Of a stretch of DNA of 64,000 nucleotides, positions 9,040 through 17,520 are shown piece after piece (positions within the stretch are counted from its first letter, which is position 1; each line of letters begins with the position of its first letter). The stretch is from Winogradskyella ludwigii (GTDB lineage: Bacteria > Bacteroidota > Bacteroidia > Flavobacteriales > Flavobacteriaceae): positions 186,001 through 250,000 of the forward strand of contig NZ_JABFDF010000004.1 of assembly GCF_013403985.1 (NCBI RefSeq), in the 5' to 3' direction. Both the position numbers and the translations under genes were made by a program. Below the pieces are notes generated by a model. That model saw only the letters and a program-made list of their open reading frames with translations, ran no database searches and was not told the origin of the DNA.

Positions 9040-9771
9040 ATGAAAAAAATCACCCTCTTACTTTTAATTTGTTGTTCATTACATATCCTTGCACAAAAAA
9101 AACTGGAAATAGAAATCGATAATCCAGAACCAAGAGTTGGACAAAAAGTGACCTTATCCATTAACATGGACTTTTTAAATGAGTACTTAAAAAAAGAATT
9201 AGGAAAGAATATCAATGTTACGGGTTCACCCTCAATTTTCGGGATGTCATCAGAAGATTTTCAAAGAGTCATTATTTTCGAAAAAGCAAAAACATATAAC
9301 ATAGGACCATTCGATTTTGAATTTAATGGTAAAACATTTACCACGAATACTATGGAGGTCAATGTGCTTCCAAAATTACCCATCGAAAATGGCCTTTGGT
9401 TAAGACAAACAGAATTTGAGGGGCAACAGTACCTAATTCTCGAACAGTTAATCAGCAACACATCCAATAAAACAGAAAATGAAAATGGTGGCTATTCGCA
9501 AACCATTGGCGGAGTTATGCCAGAAGGCAAAGCATTCGCTGAGTTAAATGAAGACTTAACACAAGGCATTCAATTAAGCAATTACAGTTCGGCCACGAAC
9601 TCTGTAACGCCTGACAATGGTAAATCGTATAGTGTTGGTTTTTCGTATACAATTAAAAAGTATAAAATAACATTTGACGAAGATTATAAAGGAGAATACC
9701 TCATTTCGGAATCAGACTTTAATAATCTACCCACAAAATTTGATATCGGAAATATTAAATTAAATAAATAA
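9040..9771 (+). CDS. BatD-like secreted protein
   Basis: A 243-residue protein with a signal peptide (about 1-18, ending ILAQ). Residues about 20-110 look like the N-terminal beta-sandwich of BatD (aerotolerance operon) proteins: EPRVGQKVTLSINM, then VTGSPSIFGMSSED, then AKTYNIGPFDFEFNGKTF, matching the BatD pattern of a sulfur-free sandwich that ends in a target-naming strand. The rest is unassigned. BatD proteins normally lie in a MoxR-BatA-BatB operon; here none of those genes is present. The next gene starts 1 base after the stop, so the two are co-transcribed. Start chosen at the Met before a clean signal peptide. Confidence 0.65.
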   Translation: MKKITLLLLICCSLHILAQKKLEIEIDNPEPRVGQKVTLSINMDFLNEYLKKELGKNINVTGSPSIFGMSSEDFQRVIIFEKAKTYNIGPFDFEFNGKTFTTNTMEVNVLPKLPIENGLWLRQTEFEGQQYLILEQLISNTSNKTENENGGYSQTIGGVMPEGKAFAELNEDLTQGIQLSNYSSATNSVTPDNGKSYSVGFSYTIKKYKITFDEDYKGEYLISESDFNNLPTKFDIGNIKLNK

Positions 9772-9772
9772 T

Positions 9773-10366
9773 ATGAAAAAAATAATAGCCATCATAATCT
9801 TAGCAGTCCTACTCGTTGCTTTCAAGGATCAAGAGCTAAAAGGCTACATCACCTTGTTTGAAGATGGAAGCAGCGCCAAGTATTACAAATACGGTGACAG
9901 CCATTATTTCGAATCGTTTGCCAACGACAAAGAAACAATTGGAGACAAGGAATACTATGTGCGATACAGAAAATACGGTTGGGGAACTGTAGATACCACC
10001 TATTACAGAAAAGGCTCGAAAAACTACTACCACATTAATAAAAAGACCTTAGAAGAATCAATTATACTCCCAGTAAACCCTAAAGTGGGTGATCAGTGGC
10101 TAGAACATGATAACAGCTGGAGTTATGAAGTGATTGCCAACCAACAAAAGTTTAAAACACCAGCCAATAAATACAAAAACTGTATTAAAGTGCGCTGTAA
10201 ACAACTCACCAATAAGGATAAAAGAAAAAATAAAGAATACCTACTCTACTATTCACCAGAATTTGGATTTGTAGGTAATGTAGACGGCAAAGGCAAAATT
10301 TTAAGCTATCTGAGCGACGTAAAACTGAACGCCAAAGAAGGAGAGGTTATTGGAGATTTCAAATAG
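9773..10366 (+). CDS. Secreted protein of unknown function
   Basis: A 197-residue protein whose first ~17 residues (KKIIAIIILAVLLVAF) are a hydrophobic export signal or anchor. The mature part is basic and rich in Tyr and Lys (YYKYGDSHYFESF, YYVRYRKYGWG, KEYLLYYSPEFGFVG). The YSPEFGFVG stretch near the C-terminus resembles the closing motif of proteins that report on sample-wide conversion of salts in other flavobacterial lipoproteins, but I cannot name a family. It follows the BatD-like gene by one base, so the pair probably forms one two-gene cassette between repeats E and the compact copy at 10388-10450. Confidence 0.65.
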   Translation: MKKIIAIIILAVLLVAFKDQELKGYITLFEDGSSAKYYKYGDSHYFESFANDKETIGDKEYYVRYRKYGWGTVDTTYYRKGSKNYYHINKKTLEESIILPVNPKVGDQWLEHDNSWSYEVIANQQKFKTPANKYKNCIKVRCKQLTNKDKRKNKEYLLYYSPEFGFVGNVDGKGKILSYLSDVKLNAKEGEVIGDFK

Positions 10367-10387
10367 ACCTAATAAACGTAAACAAAA

Positions 10388-10450
10388 ATTAGGCAAGGTA
10401 TGGTATCGCTTATATCTTATTTAATTAACGGAATATGGGTGATGTGCAAC
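10388..10450 (+). repeat. Compact (type 2) attC-like repeat, diverged copy
   Basis: ATTAGGCAAGGTATGG followed by CGCTTATATCTTATTTAATT and GGAATATGGGT aligns with 17422-17496 (ATTAGGCATAGTTT, GCTTATATCTTGTTTAATTT, AGATATGAGCT). The second hairpin and the ATAACGAGTT ending are missing. Confidence 0.4.
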
Positions 10451-10483
10451 ACTGAAAAAATATGGAGAATTAAACAACAGTAT

Positions 10484-10879
10484 ATGAAAAAAATGACTAA
10501 AATTCTGTTTTTAATAACAGTAATTGGAATTACAAGTTGTAGTCCAAAAATCTCTTCAAACTTTATTAACCCACAACCAAAATTATCTATTGATGAAAAA
10601 GTGGCACTTTTGGATATAGAACACAATTTACCCAAAAATAATATTATTAAAGTTGGAGAATTAAGATTTCAAGATTCTGGATTTTCTACAGATTGTAGTT
10701 TTAACAGTTTAATGACTCAAGCAAGAAATGAAGCAAGAAAAAATGGAGCTAATATTGTGAAAGTTGTAGACAAAAAGAAACCCGATTTATGGAGTACTTG
10801 TTACCGATTAAAAATTGATCTTTATAAATACGATAAAGATGTTTCATCATTACCACAATACCAACTAAAACTGGACTAA
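10484..10879 (+). CDS. Small lipoprotein of unknown function
   Basis: The frame opens at 10400, but a lipoprotein signal starts at Met 10484 (KKMTKILFLITVIGITSC), and the upstream stretch overlaps repeat sequence, so 10484 is preferred (131 residues). The lipobox is GITSC. The mature part has a central NEARKNGANIVKVVDKKKP segment of the kind found in small lipoproteins annotated as DUF4156/SHOCT-like or RcsF-like, where a short helix of alternating Ala precedes a strand; Cys residues in DCSF and TCYRL could pair. Assignment to RcsF-like proteins is only suggestive. It lies 17 bases before a PEGA lipoprotein, so the two probably share a transcript. Confidence 0.65.
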   Translation: MKKMTKILFLITVIGITSCSPKISSNFINPQPKLSIDEKVALLDIEHNLPKNNIIKVGELRFQDSGFSTDCSFNSLMTQARNEARKNGANIVKVVDKKKPDLWSTCYRLKIDLYKYDKDVSSLPQYQLKLD

Positions 10880-10896
10880 ACCATAAAAACAAATCA

Positions 10897-11364
10897 ATGA
10901 AAACTATTTTTAAATCTATCCTATTTTTATCTGTTCTATTACTTTCAAGTTGCGCTACAATTATTTCAGGTTCACGACAAAATGTTGAGATTACTTCAGA
11001 ACCAAGTTCTGCGAAAGTTTACATAAACGAAATTGAAATAGGACAAACACCAGTTCAAAAAAAACTCAAAAGAAACCAAGAGTATCAATTAACTCTAAAA
11101 CTCGATGGATACAAAACATATGAAACCAAATTAGAGAAAAAATTTAATGCTTGGTACATTGGAAATGTATTAATTGGTGGAATAATCGGACTTGTAATCG
11201 ATCCAATTACTGGTGCAATGCACAAACTGAAACCCGAAGAAATTGATGGAAATTTAAAAAGTGGAACGACTTATGAAACGAAAAGTGGAAACATTTTTAT
11301 AAAGATAAGTATGGAAATTGACAAGAATTCAGAAAAAGTTGGACAATTAGAAAAATCGAAATAA
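10897..11364 (+). CDS. PEGA-domain lipoprotein
   Basis: A 155-residue protein with a lipoprotein signal ending LLSSC at about residue 19. Residues about 28-75 are a PEGA domain: EITSEPSSAKVYINEIEIGQTP, then a strand QLTLKLDGYKTYE; these small beta sandwiches are common in surface and periplasmic proteins. A hydrophobic, Gly-rich stretch (IGNVLIGGIIGLVIDP) follows, typical of a related group of small PEGA lipoproteins in Bacteroidota and Proteobacteria. Role unknown; outer membrane association is inferred. It pairs with the upstream lipoprotein, and the pair is bounded by repeats at 10388-10450 and 11368-11475. Confidence 0.75.
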   Translation: MKTIFKSILFLSVLLLSSCATIISGSRQNVEITSEPSSAKVYINEIEIGQTPVQKKLKRNQEYQLTLKLDGYKTYETKLEKKFNAWYIGNVLIGGIIGLVIDPITGAMHKLKPEEIDGNLKSGTTYETKSGNIFIKISMEIDKNSEKVGQLEKSK

Positions 11365-11367
11365 AGC

Positions 11368-11475
11368 CTGCATACAACACCACGCATAATTAATTGCTTG
11401 GTTCTAGTTGACTTGCGAAAATCCTTGCGGATGTTTTATCTAGTTTTTATTTACTAAATTAGATATCTAATCACA
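11368..11475 (+). repeat. Long (type 1) attC-like repeat, copy F
   Basis: It starts GCATACAACACCACGCATAA, shares TTAATTGCTTGGTTCTAG with copy A, has an internal hairpin GCGAAAATCC/GGATGTTTT like the copies near 17.9 and 19.3 kb, and includes TTTACTAAATTAG. The right end is unclear. From 11476 to 11640 I see no gene. Confidence 0.6.
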
Positions 11476-11640
11476 TTGAGAAACGGTAATGAAGTGCTTT
11501 AGAAAAAGCAGATTACACCTTATAGAACAAAATTAAACATAGAAGTATCTTAAATAGGCTATTTAAGAAATGAGCCTAATTGTTATCTTAATTTTAAACA
11601 TAAAAAGTACAAAGCATTACAAAACGAATTGTAAATAATT

Positions 11641-12561
11641 ATGAGAAGAATAATAACAATCATTCTACTAGTGTTTACGGTCATTTTAAATGCGCAAGAC
11701 AATTCCGAAAAAGCAAAAGAATGGCTCAACACCCTAAATTCAGACAAAATAATTACCGAATATTATAACAACTACAAGAATAAGATTCTTAAAGGAACAC
11801 ATCTAGTTTTCGATGATTATGATTTAGACATAACAGATACGACCACCTTAAAAGCCTATAAAGAAGCGCTTAACAAAAATTTTAAGTTCTATATTCAAGA
11901 AGCCAAAGACAGAACCTTACTAATATATTCTAACTACGACATGGAGCGATTAGATAAATTTATCAACCTCGCAAAATCAGAACCAGATTTCAACAAAGTA
12001 CTAGTGGAAACCAACTTTGCCAAAATTTTAGAAATCATCATCGAAGAACATAGCGAATACATCGTACACGATATACCTTTTATTGTAAGAAACATAAAAG
12101 CGCTGTCTCAACCTTTAAGGTTAAGGCTAATTATTGATAACGATACAATAGCCAACATCAGTAAAACGGACTTGAATTTAGTATTAGTAACAACCAACCA
12201 AAAATATAAACAAATACAAATTCTAAACAGAGAAACCTCAGTTATTGAGGTCCCAAAGGACCTTAAATACGAAGAAATGGAATATGTAATTTTAACCTAT
12301 AACAATGAACAATATCCTTTTTTCGAAAATCACTATGAGAATTTACCGAAAGAATTAAGAGCCGTTATGAACGAAGAAGTAAAAGAATTACACAATCCTC
12401 TGGCTAAATCTTGTTTCGAGAACTTATTGTATTGGGAAATTAGGATTGACAATGACCCCAATACCAATCCAGACTACGAGTTAATAAAAAGACCAGGTGA
12501 AAATAATAAAGGTTTAATAAGTTTTAAAACACGCAGCACATCCTTTGGAAGAATAAACTAA
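11641..12561 (+). CDS. Secreted protein of unknown function
   Basis: A 306-residue protein with a signal peptide (about 1-18, ending ILNAQ). The first half is helical and charged; the second half contains strands (LRLRLIIDNDTIANI, LVLVTTNQKYKQIQIL, YVILTYNNEQYPFF) that suggest a beta domain. A single Cys (KSCFENLLYWEIRID) is present. No family is recognised. It stands alone between repeat F and a degenerate repeat at 12562-12690. Confidence 0.65.
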   Translation: MRRIITIILLVFTVILNAQDNSEKAKEWLNTLNSDKIITEYYNNYKNKILKGTHLVFDDYDLDITDTTTLKAYKEALNKNFKFYIQEAKDRTLLIYSNYDMERLDKFINLAKSEPDFNKVLVETNFAKILEIIIEEHSEYIVHDIPFIVRNIKALSQPLRLRLIIDNDTIANISKTDLNLVLVTTNQKYKQIQILNRETSVIEVPKDLKYEEMEYVILTYNNEQYPFFENHYENLPKELRAVMNEEVKELHNPLAKSCFENLLYWEIRIDNDPNTNPDYELIKRPGENNKGLISFKTRSTSFGRIN

Positions 12562-12690
12562 CAACATACAAAGTATATAATTCAGGAAAAATATTAGCCT
12601 ACTCACAACATCTACACACATTTCCCTATCCCATTTCCCTGTCCTCAATCAGCCATTCATCCACGCACAACTCACTAACTCATAAACTAT
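12562..12690 (+). repeat. Degenerate type 1 attC-like repeat, copy G
   Basis: AACATACAAAGTATATAATT, ATATTAGCCTACTCACAAC and TTTCCCTATCCCATTT align loosely with copy B (AACACCATATACAAT, CTAGCCCACTTCCAA, CCCCTATCCCATTT). The ACTAAATTAG landmark and both ends are lost. Confidence 0.3.
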
Positions 12691-12773
12691 TAAAACACAA
12701 CCCCCTATAACTATCATAACCAAGCGCATGTTTTTATTAAAAATGGCATCTAAAGAGATAAAAAATAGATACT

Positions 12774-14039
12774 ATGAAAAACACATTGAAAATGAATTCA
12801 ACTAGCATTACGTCTTTAGTATTATTAGCCGTTATGGCACTATTTACAGCATGTAATGACGATGATATCCAAAGTAGCGACAGCAGCGATACGGATAACA
12901 CAACAGGAATAGATACCTCAACCTATGTTTTGGTAGTAGACCAAACAGGGCAAGGTGCAGATATAATTAATCACAATGGTGACGAAATATTTAGTTGGGA
13001 CTTTGATGCCGCAATAGGCAATGATGCCAGTCTATTAGATGACGGTAGTATGTTAGTGTGTCTAAAAGCTAGCGATGCTACCATTACCTTTGGAGGCTAT
13101 GGTGGTGTCTTTCAAAAAATAAATGCCGACCAAACAATAGATTGGGAGGTGTCTTATAACAATACCACACAAACAGCCCATCATGATGTAGAATACTTAG
13201 CGAATGGCAATATTATATTCCCAGTATGGGAACAGCTTCTAGTAAGTGATGCAACCGAAATGGGATTTTCAGGTAGTCAAGACATATATCCTGAAGCAAT
13301 CATAGAAATGAATCCTGTAACCCAAGAAATTGTTTGGGAGTGGCATGTTACAGATCATTTAATTCAAGATCATGACAGCACCAAACTTAATTATGGTACT
13401 GTACAAGACAATCCTAATAAAATAGATATCAACTACAACAGCGCGCAAGCCAATGGAGATATCATGCACATGAATGGTATTACTATAGATGAAACTAATA
13501 ATATTATCTATGTAACAATTAATAACTATAGCGAGATTTGGGTGATAGACCACAGCACAACAACAGCGCAAGCAGCTACAAGTGCGGGCGGAAACTATAA
13601 TTTAGGCGGAGATTTAGTGTACCGTTTTGGTAACCCTTTAGCTTACGATAACGTAGGAGACGTCACCATAAACGATGTCCATTATCCTAATGTGTTAGAT
13701 ACAGGAAACATGTTAGTGTTTTCTAACAATATTTACGATAACCAATCGGCCGTTTTTGAATACCAATTAAATCCACCTTATCAACTTGTTGCAGGTGAAG
13801 ATAACGAACCAGAACTGGTATGGTCCTTCACCGATTCAGAACTATACAGCTCCGGATTAGGAGGAGCCGTACGTACACCGAACGGCAATACACTTATTGC
13901 AGAAGGTAGAGACGGCACCGTTTGGGAAGTGTCCGATAGCGGTGAAGTCTTATGGAAATATTCCGGATACGATACCCTTTGGAGAGTCTACGCCATACCT
14001 GTAGATGACGATCGACTTTCGTTTCTGGGAGTGAATTAA
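12774..14039 (+). CDS. Arylsulfotransferase (ASST)-like lipoprotein
   Basis: A 421-residue lipoprotein (signal ending ALFTAC). The mature protein looks like a beta-propeller of the arylsulfotransferase/PQQ-like type: VVDQTGQGADIINHNGDEIFSWDF at the start, a TAHHDVEYLANGNIIF blade, EMNPVTQEIVWEWHVTDHL, then a MHMNGITIDETNNIIYVTINNYSEIWVID blade and RTPNGNTLIAEGRDGTVWEV. His residues in the AHHD, DHLIQDHD and MHMNG positions fit the metal/active-site His of ASST-like proteins. Classical ASST transfers sulfate between phenols in the periplasm; whether this flavobacterial member is active is unknown. It has its own strong terminator (14059-14098). Confidence 0.7.
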   Translation: MKNTLKMNSTSITSLVLLAVMALFTACNDDDIQSSDSSDTDNTTGIDTSTYVLVVDQTGQGADIINHNGDEIFSWDFDAAIGNDASLLDDGSMLVCLKASDATITFGGYGGVFQKINADQTIDWEVSYNNTTQTAHHDVEYLANGNIIFPVWEQLLVSDATEMGFSGSQDIYPEAIIEMNPVTQEIVWEWHVTDHLIQDHDSTKLNYGTVQDNPNKIDINYNSAQANGDIMHMNGITIDETNNIIYVTINNYSEIWVIDHSTTTAQAATSAGGNYNLGGDLVYRFGNPLAYDNVGDVTINDVHYPNVLDTGNMLVFSNNIYDNQSAVFEYQLNPPYQLVAGEDNEPELVWSFTDSELYSSGLGGAVRTPNGNTLIAEGRDGTVWEVSDSGEVLWKYSGYDTLWRVYAIPVDDDRLSFLGVN

Positions 14040-14058
14040 AAAAACAAAGCACTTACAA

Positions 14059-14098
14059 AAAATGACTTTTACTTAAACTTAAGTAAAAGTCATTTTTT
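14059..14098 (+). terminator. Rho-independent terminator after the ASST-like gene
   Basis: AAAATGACTTTTACTT and AAGTAAAAGTCATTTT form a perfect 16-bp stem around AAACTT, followed by T residues, 20 bases after the stop codon. Confidence 0.85.
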
Positions 14099-14164
14099 TA
14101 TGTCAAAGAAATCCAAATCCATACCAATTTGCGCTAACCAGATACAACAACATCCAAATTCTAA

Positions 14165-14180
14165 TACGCTATATAGCGTA
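14165..14180. promoter_or_regulatory. Perfect 16-bp palindrome upstream of the GH26-like gene
   Basis: TACGCTATATAGCGTA is its own reverse complement. It lies about 100 bases before the GH26-like start, upstream of a TAATTTTG (14258-14265) that fits the Bacteroidota -7 pattern TAnnTTTG. It could be an operator; no regulator gene is adjacent. Confidence 0.3.
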
Positions 14181-14282
14181 GAAGAACCATAGATAGTGTT
14201 CCTCATTAGACCACCGTAAATACTATAGGGATTAATGTGTTTCTAATACATTATGCCTAATTTTGATTTAAACTAAAAAAAC

Positions 14283-15335
14283 ATGACATCCAATAAGTTA
14301 ATTTTCACACTACTATGGCTTTGTGCGACCTGCATAATAGTGGCACAAAAATTCGAACCAGAAGATGGTAAATGTCTAGTTTTTGTTGGACAAGATTTAG
14401 AGGCTACAGGAGGTTTAGAGGATTATAATAATGGGTACACAGATTATTTTGATACACCTGCTGGAGTAACCATATACACCAACTTATCTCCTAATAATGA
14501 ATCTTATGGACACTATAACAAAGGGCTAGACGGGATAAAAACAAAAGTCAATTGGGGTGCTGGAGATTCTTGGGCTAATCTTTACCTTCAAGATTCTACG
14601 TATCAAAATACTGCTTTAGCCATAGGGTTATCTATGGTTAATCATGAAAAAAGTGTTGCAAAAGGAAAACTTGACTATTTAATTAATGATTTAGCGGATT
14701 GGATTAAAGCGACTAAGCGTCCTGTTTTCTTAAGAATTGGTTATGAATTTGATGGTTGGGATTGGAATCATTATAACAAGAAACATTATCTTAAGGCGTG
14801 GCAAAGAATACATGCCATTCTCAAAGCTAAACAAGTAGATAATGTTGCTTTTGTGTGGCAATCTAAAGGAACAGGTTCTAATCAAAAGGTGTTAGAAGAA
14901 TGGTATCCTGGTGATGATTTAGTAGATTGGTGTGCGTATTCCTATTTTGGGCAACCAGATAAAGAAATGATTGTGTTTGCAAGGAAACATAAAAAGCCGG
15001 TATTTATTTCAGAAGCAACTCCGGTAAGACAAATAGACAATTTATACTTTGATTCGGATCTAAAAAAAGTGAAACTAGAAAAAACAATATGGAAAGACTG
15101 GTTCATACCTTTTTTCCAGACTATACATGAAAATTCTGATGTAATAAAAGCCTTTAGTTATATAAATTCGGATTGGACGTCTCAGCCTATGTGGATTACT
15201 AATGCGACCTTTAATAAGGTAGACTCCCGAATTCAAGTTAGTCCTTACGTAACCCAAAAATGGATTGAAGAACTAAAAAAATCAAAATACTTAAAGGCTT
15301 CAGATGGATTGTGGAATACGAAAATAAAAAAATAG
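14283..15335 (+). CDS. GH26-like glycoside hydrolase (beta-mannanase-like)
   Basis: A 350-residue exported protein (signal about 1-22, ending VAQ). It has (beta/alpha)8 features of clan GH-A: FLRIGYEFDG, where Glu155 fits the acid/base of GH26-type enzymes, and a late strand KPVFISEATP, where Glu244 fits the nucleophile. AFVWQSKGTG and VDWCAYSYFG are typical strand motifs of this family. GH26 enzymes hydrolyse beta-mannans and related polymers; the substrate here is not determined, and no SusC/SusD pair or other polysaccharide-utilisation gene is adjacent, so this is not a standard PUL. A compact repeat follows immediately after the stop. Confidence 0.75.
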   Translation: MTSNKLIFTLLWLCATCIIVAQKFEPEDGKCLVFVGQDLEATGGLEDYNNGYTDYFDTPAGVTIYTNLSPNNESYGHYNKGLDGIKTKVNWGAGDSWANLYLQDSTYQNTALAIGLSMVNHEKSVAKGKLDYLINDLADWIKATKRPVFLRIGYEFDGWDWNHYNKKHYLKAWQRIHAILKAKQVDNVAFVWQSKGTGSNQKVLEEWYPGDDLVDWCAYSYFGQPDKEMIVFARKHKKPVFISEATPVRQIDNLYFDSDLKKVKLEKTIWKDWFIPFFQTIHENSDVIKAFSYINSDWTSQPMWITNATFNKVDSRIQVSPYVTQKWIEELKKSKYLKASDGLWNTKIKK

Positions 15336-15336
15336 A

Positions 15337-15407
15337 CATAGTTGAACGTATATCCTGTTTAATTTAGAGGATATGGGCTATAAGATCTATTTTATAACGA
15401 GTTGTAC
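15337..15407 (+). repeat. Compact (type 2) attC-like repeat
   Basis: Starts 2 bases after the GH26-like stop. GTATATCCTGTTTAATTTAG with AGGATATGGGC forms the first hairpin; CTATAAGATCTATTTTATAAC gives the second; it ends ATAACGAGTTGTAC. It aligns well with 17422-17496. The stretch 15408-15554 before the next gene contains TTTACTAAATTCGG, a fragment of the long-repeat landmark. Confidence 0.55.
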
Positions 15408-15554
15408 CCAATGAGACGAGCGACCTCTATAAATCCAGATAGAGTTTACATCTCCTGTTCGTTGTGTTCGAGTCTATTCGTTATAAATTTACTAAATTCG
15501 GTCCACCGAACACCTATCATAGAAAAAGATTCAATTAAGTTTAAAACCAATGCC

Positions 15555-16580
15555 ATGAAAAACCTATTTAAAATAGCTTTATTAACACTAGTAGTAAGCG
15601 TTGTGAGCTGTGCAAGTAATGAAGATGAAACTACAGACACACAACAAACAATTTTTAAAGCAACCATAGATGGACAGCTATTAGATTATGGAAATACGTC
15701 AAATGGAATAACAGCTTTTGTTGAGGTGACGTTATGGGATAATAAGCGATTAGTTATAAGTGGTACTGATTTTGATCTCAATACATCACTGAGATTAACT
15801 ATAGGAGAAACCTTTCTTGAAGATCCAATTGCGACAGGACTATATAAAATAGGAACGTTACAAGATCATTTAGAAACAAATCTCTATTATTTTAATTCTA
15901 ATGATACCAACGGGAATACAACCGCTTCTTCAGAATATTACTCTGGCGTATATGGCTGTGATGTTTTAGCGAGTAACCAAGTTGGTGAGGTTAATATTAC
16001 AAATTTAGATACCGAAAATAAAACGATTTCAGGGACCTTTAGTGGCACCTTATTTCGATGGATAGATGTTACAACTGGAGAATTAAAGAGTGTAGAATTA
16101 GAAAACGGAATGTTTAGTCTTCCTTATATCGATAGAACTGAAGACGAGAATCCCGATAAAAATATAATTTCAGCTAGAGTTGATGGTTTTCGTATGGTCA
16201 CTGACGATCCAGGATCACCTGATTCGCGCAGATCACAATCTTCAGGTATTGATAAAATTAGAATTCAGGGATATGATGGCAACTTTGGAAGATTAATTAT
16301 TTCAGTCCCTTCAGATGTACAAACAGGAAATAATTATGTATATCAACCAGACGGCAGCTTTCAATCTTTGGGAATCAGTTTTGAGAATAGAATTAACATT
16401 CCTGAAAATTTGTTGAGTAATAATCCAGATCAATCAAATGATTCTTATATTTCTATTAGTAATCACAACGAAGACACAAACGTTATTGAAGGCACATTTT
16501 ACATTGAAAATTCTGAAATTGAAGACAGAACCATTACTGATGGTTATTTTAAGGTCACTTATATTGATGATATAGATTAA
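15555..16580 (+). CDS. DUF6252-like lipoprotein
   Basis: The frame is open from 15402, but the lipoprotein signal begins at Met 15555 (KNLFKIALLTLVVSVVSC), giving 341 residues; the upstream part runs through repeat sequence. The mature part has two beta-rich halves. The first (FKATIDGQLLDY ... LVISGTDFDLNTSLRLTIG ... TISGTFSGTLF) matches the flavobacterial DUF6252 pattern, in which a short FxAxIDG opening leads to a sandwich ending in GTFxGTxF. The second half (FRMVTDD ... IRIQGYDGNFGRLIISVP ... VIEGTFYIE) repeats the same pattern, so it is an internal duplication. Function unknown. Confidence 0.7.
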   Translation: MKNLFKIALLTLVVSVVSCASNEDETTDTQQTIFKATIDGQLLDYGNTSNGITAFVEVTLWDNKRLVISGTDFDLNTSLRLTIGETFLEDPIATGLYKIGTLQDHLETNLYYFNSNDTNGNTTASSEYYSGVYGCDVLASNQVGEVNITNLDTENKTISGTFSGTLFRWIDVTTGELKSVELENGMFSLPYIDRTEDENPDKNIISARVDGFRMVTDDPGSPDSRRSQSSGIDKIRIQGYDGNFGRLIISVPSDVQTGNNYVYQPDGSFQSLGISFENRINIPENLLSNNPDQSNDSYISISNHNEDTNVIEGTFYIENSEIEDRTITDGYFKVTYIDDID

Positions 16581-16635
16581 GTCGTAATTTAAGGAACTCT
16601 AAATTTTAATACACAGTTATTACTCAAAACAAAAC

Positions 16636-17424
16636 ATGCTAAAAAGACTACTTACATTAACACTACTCGTCCTAACCACCAACATTGGATTCACGCAATC
16701 TGAAAACATAAACATAAAGTCAGAAAACCTTAAAGAAATCAACTACCTAAAAATGGATGACTTCTATCTAACCCACTATTTATATATCGATTTGTTCTTG
16801 AGAGAAAACCTATTCCCAACGGCAAGTCCAAAGGAGGTGTCATCTATACTAAAAGCCATAAAAACCTATGTTTCTGTAGAGACGCCTTTAGAAATTGAGA
16901 TCGAAAAACCTGGCGATAGTAATTATTTAATTAAAATGGCCATATTAAAAAAAGACGATGGTACAAAACTTTTAATTGCCTTTACCAATTGGAGTACAAA
17001 AGAGCGGAAATTTGAAAAAGAGATCAAAATGGAAAATGACTCCTACACCAGATGGTATTTTCTCAATGATAATAAAATGACGTATCGAAAAGATATGTCT
17101 GGAGAGAGTGATTATACTGCATTAAGTAAGTCCGACTTAGCAAATGCCTATCTCTTTGACGAACGCACCGAAAACGATACACAAATTAAAAGCACTATTG
17201 ACGAAGCGCTAAAAGAAACCGATCTATTAGATAATATTACCACGCAATTAATACAATTAAAATATCAAATTTTTAAAAGAGATACCAACAATATTAAAAA
17301 GCAAGTAGACTATTTAGACACCTTAATTGAAACCAATAAAGCACATGTAAATCTCAAAGGCATACAAATGGCTTTTGAGGCTACTAAATTTCAAATAGAA
17401 TTAATGAACGCAAACATAAATTAG
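16636..17424 (+). CDS. Secreted protein of unknown function
   Basis: A 262-residue protein with a signal peptide (about 1-20, ending IGFTQ). The mature part begins with a helix-rich stretch (FLRENLFPTASPKEVSSILKAI), then strands (LEIEIEKPGDSNYLIKMAIL, KLLIAFTNWSTKERKFEKEI) and a Lys/Asp-rich helical C-terminus. No family is recognised. It follows the DUF6252-like gene by 55 bases on the same strand; the two may be one two-gene unit, followed by a compact repeat that overlaps the stop codon region. Confidence 0.6.
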   Translation: MLKRLLTLTLLVLTTNIGFTQSENINIKSENLKEINYLKMDDFYLTHYLYIDLFLRENLFPTASPKEVSSILKAIKTYVSVETPLEIEIEKPGDSNYLIKMAILKKDDGTKLLIAFTNWSTKERKFEKEIKMENDSYTRWYFLNDNKMTYRKDMSGESDYTALSKSDLANAYLFDERTENDTQIKSTIDEALKETDLLDNITTQLIQLKYQIFKRDTNNIKKQVDYLDTLIETNKAHVNLKGIQMAFEATKFQIELMNANIN

Positions 17425-17496
17425 GCATAGTTTAGCTTATATCTTGTTTAATTTGCGAGATATGAGCTATAAAATCTGTTTTATAACGAGTTGCAT
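17422..17496 (+). repeat. Compact (type 2) attC-like repeat, best-preserved copy
   Basis: GCTTATATCT pairs with AGATATGAGC (one mismatch) around TGTTTAATTTGCG; TATAAAA pairs with TTTTATA around TCTG; it ends ATAACGAGTTGCAT. It starts at the stop codon of the preceding gene and ends 24 bases before the Imm7-like gene. Confidence 0.6.
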
Positions 17497-17520
17497 ATAA
17501 TTTGAGAAAAACGTAACGAA

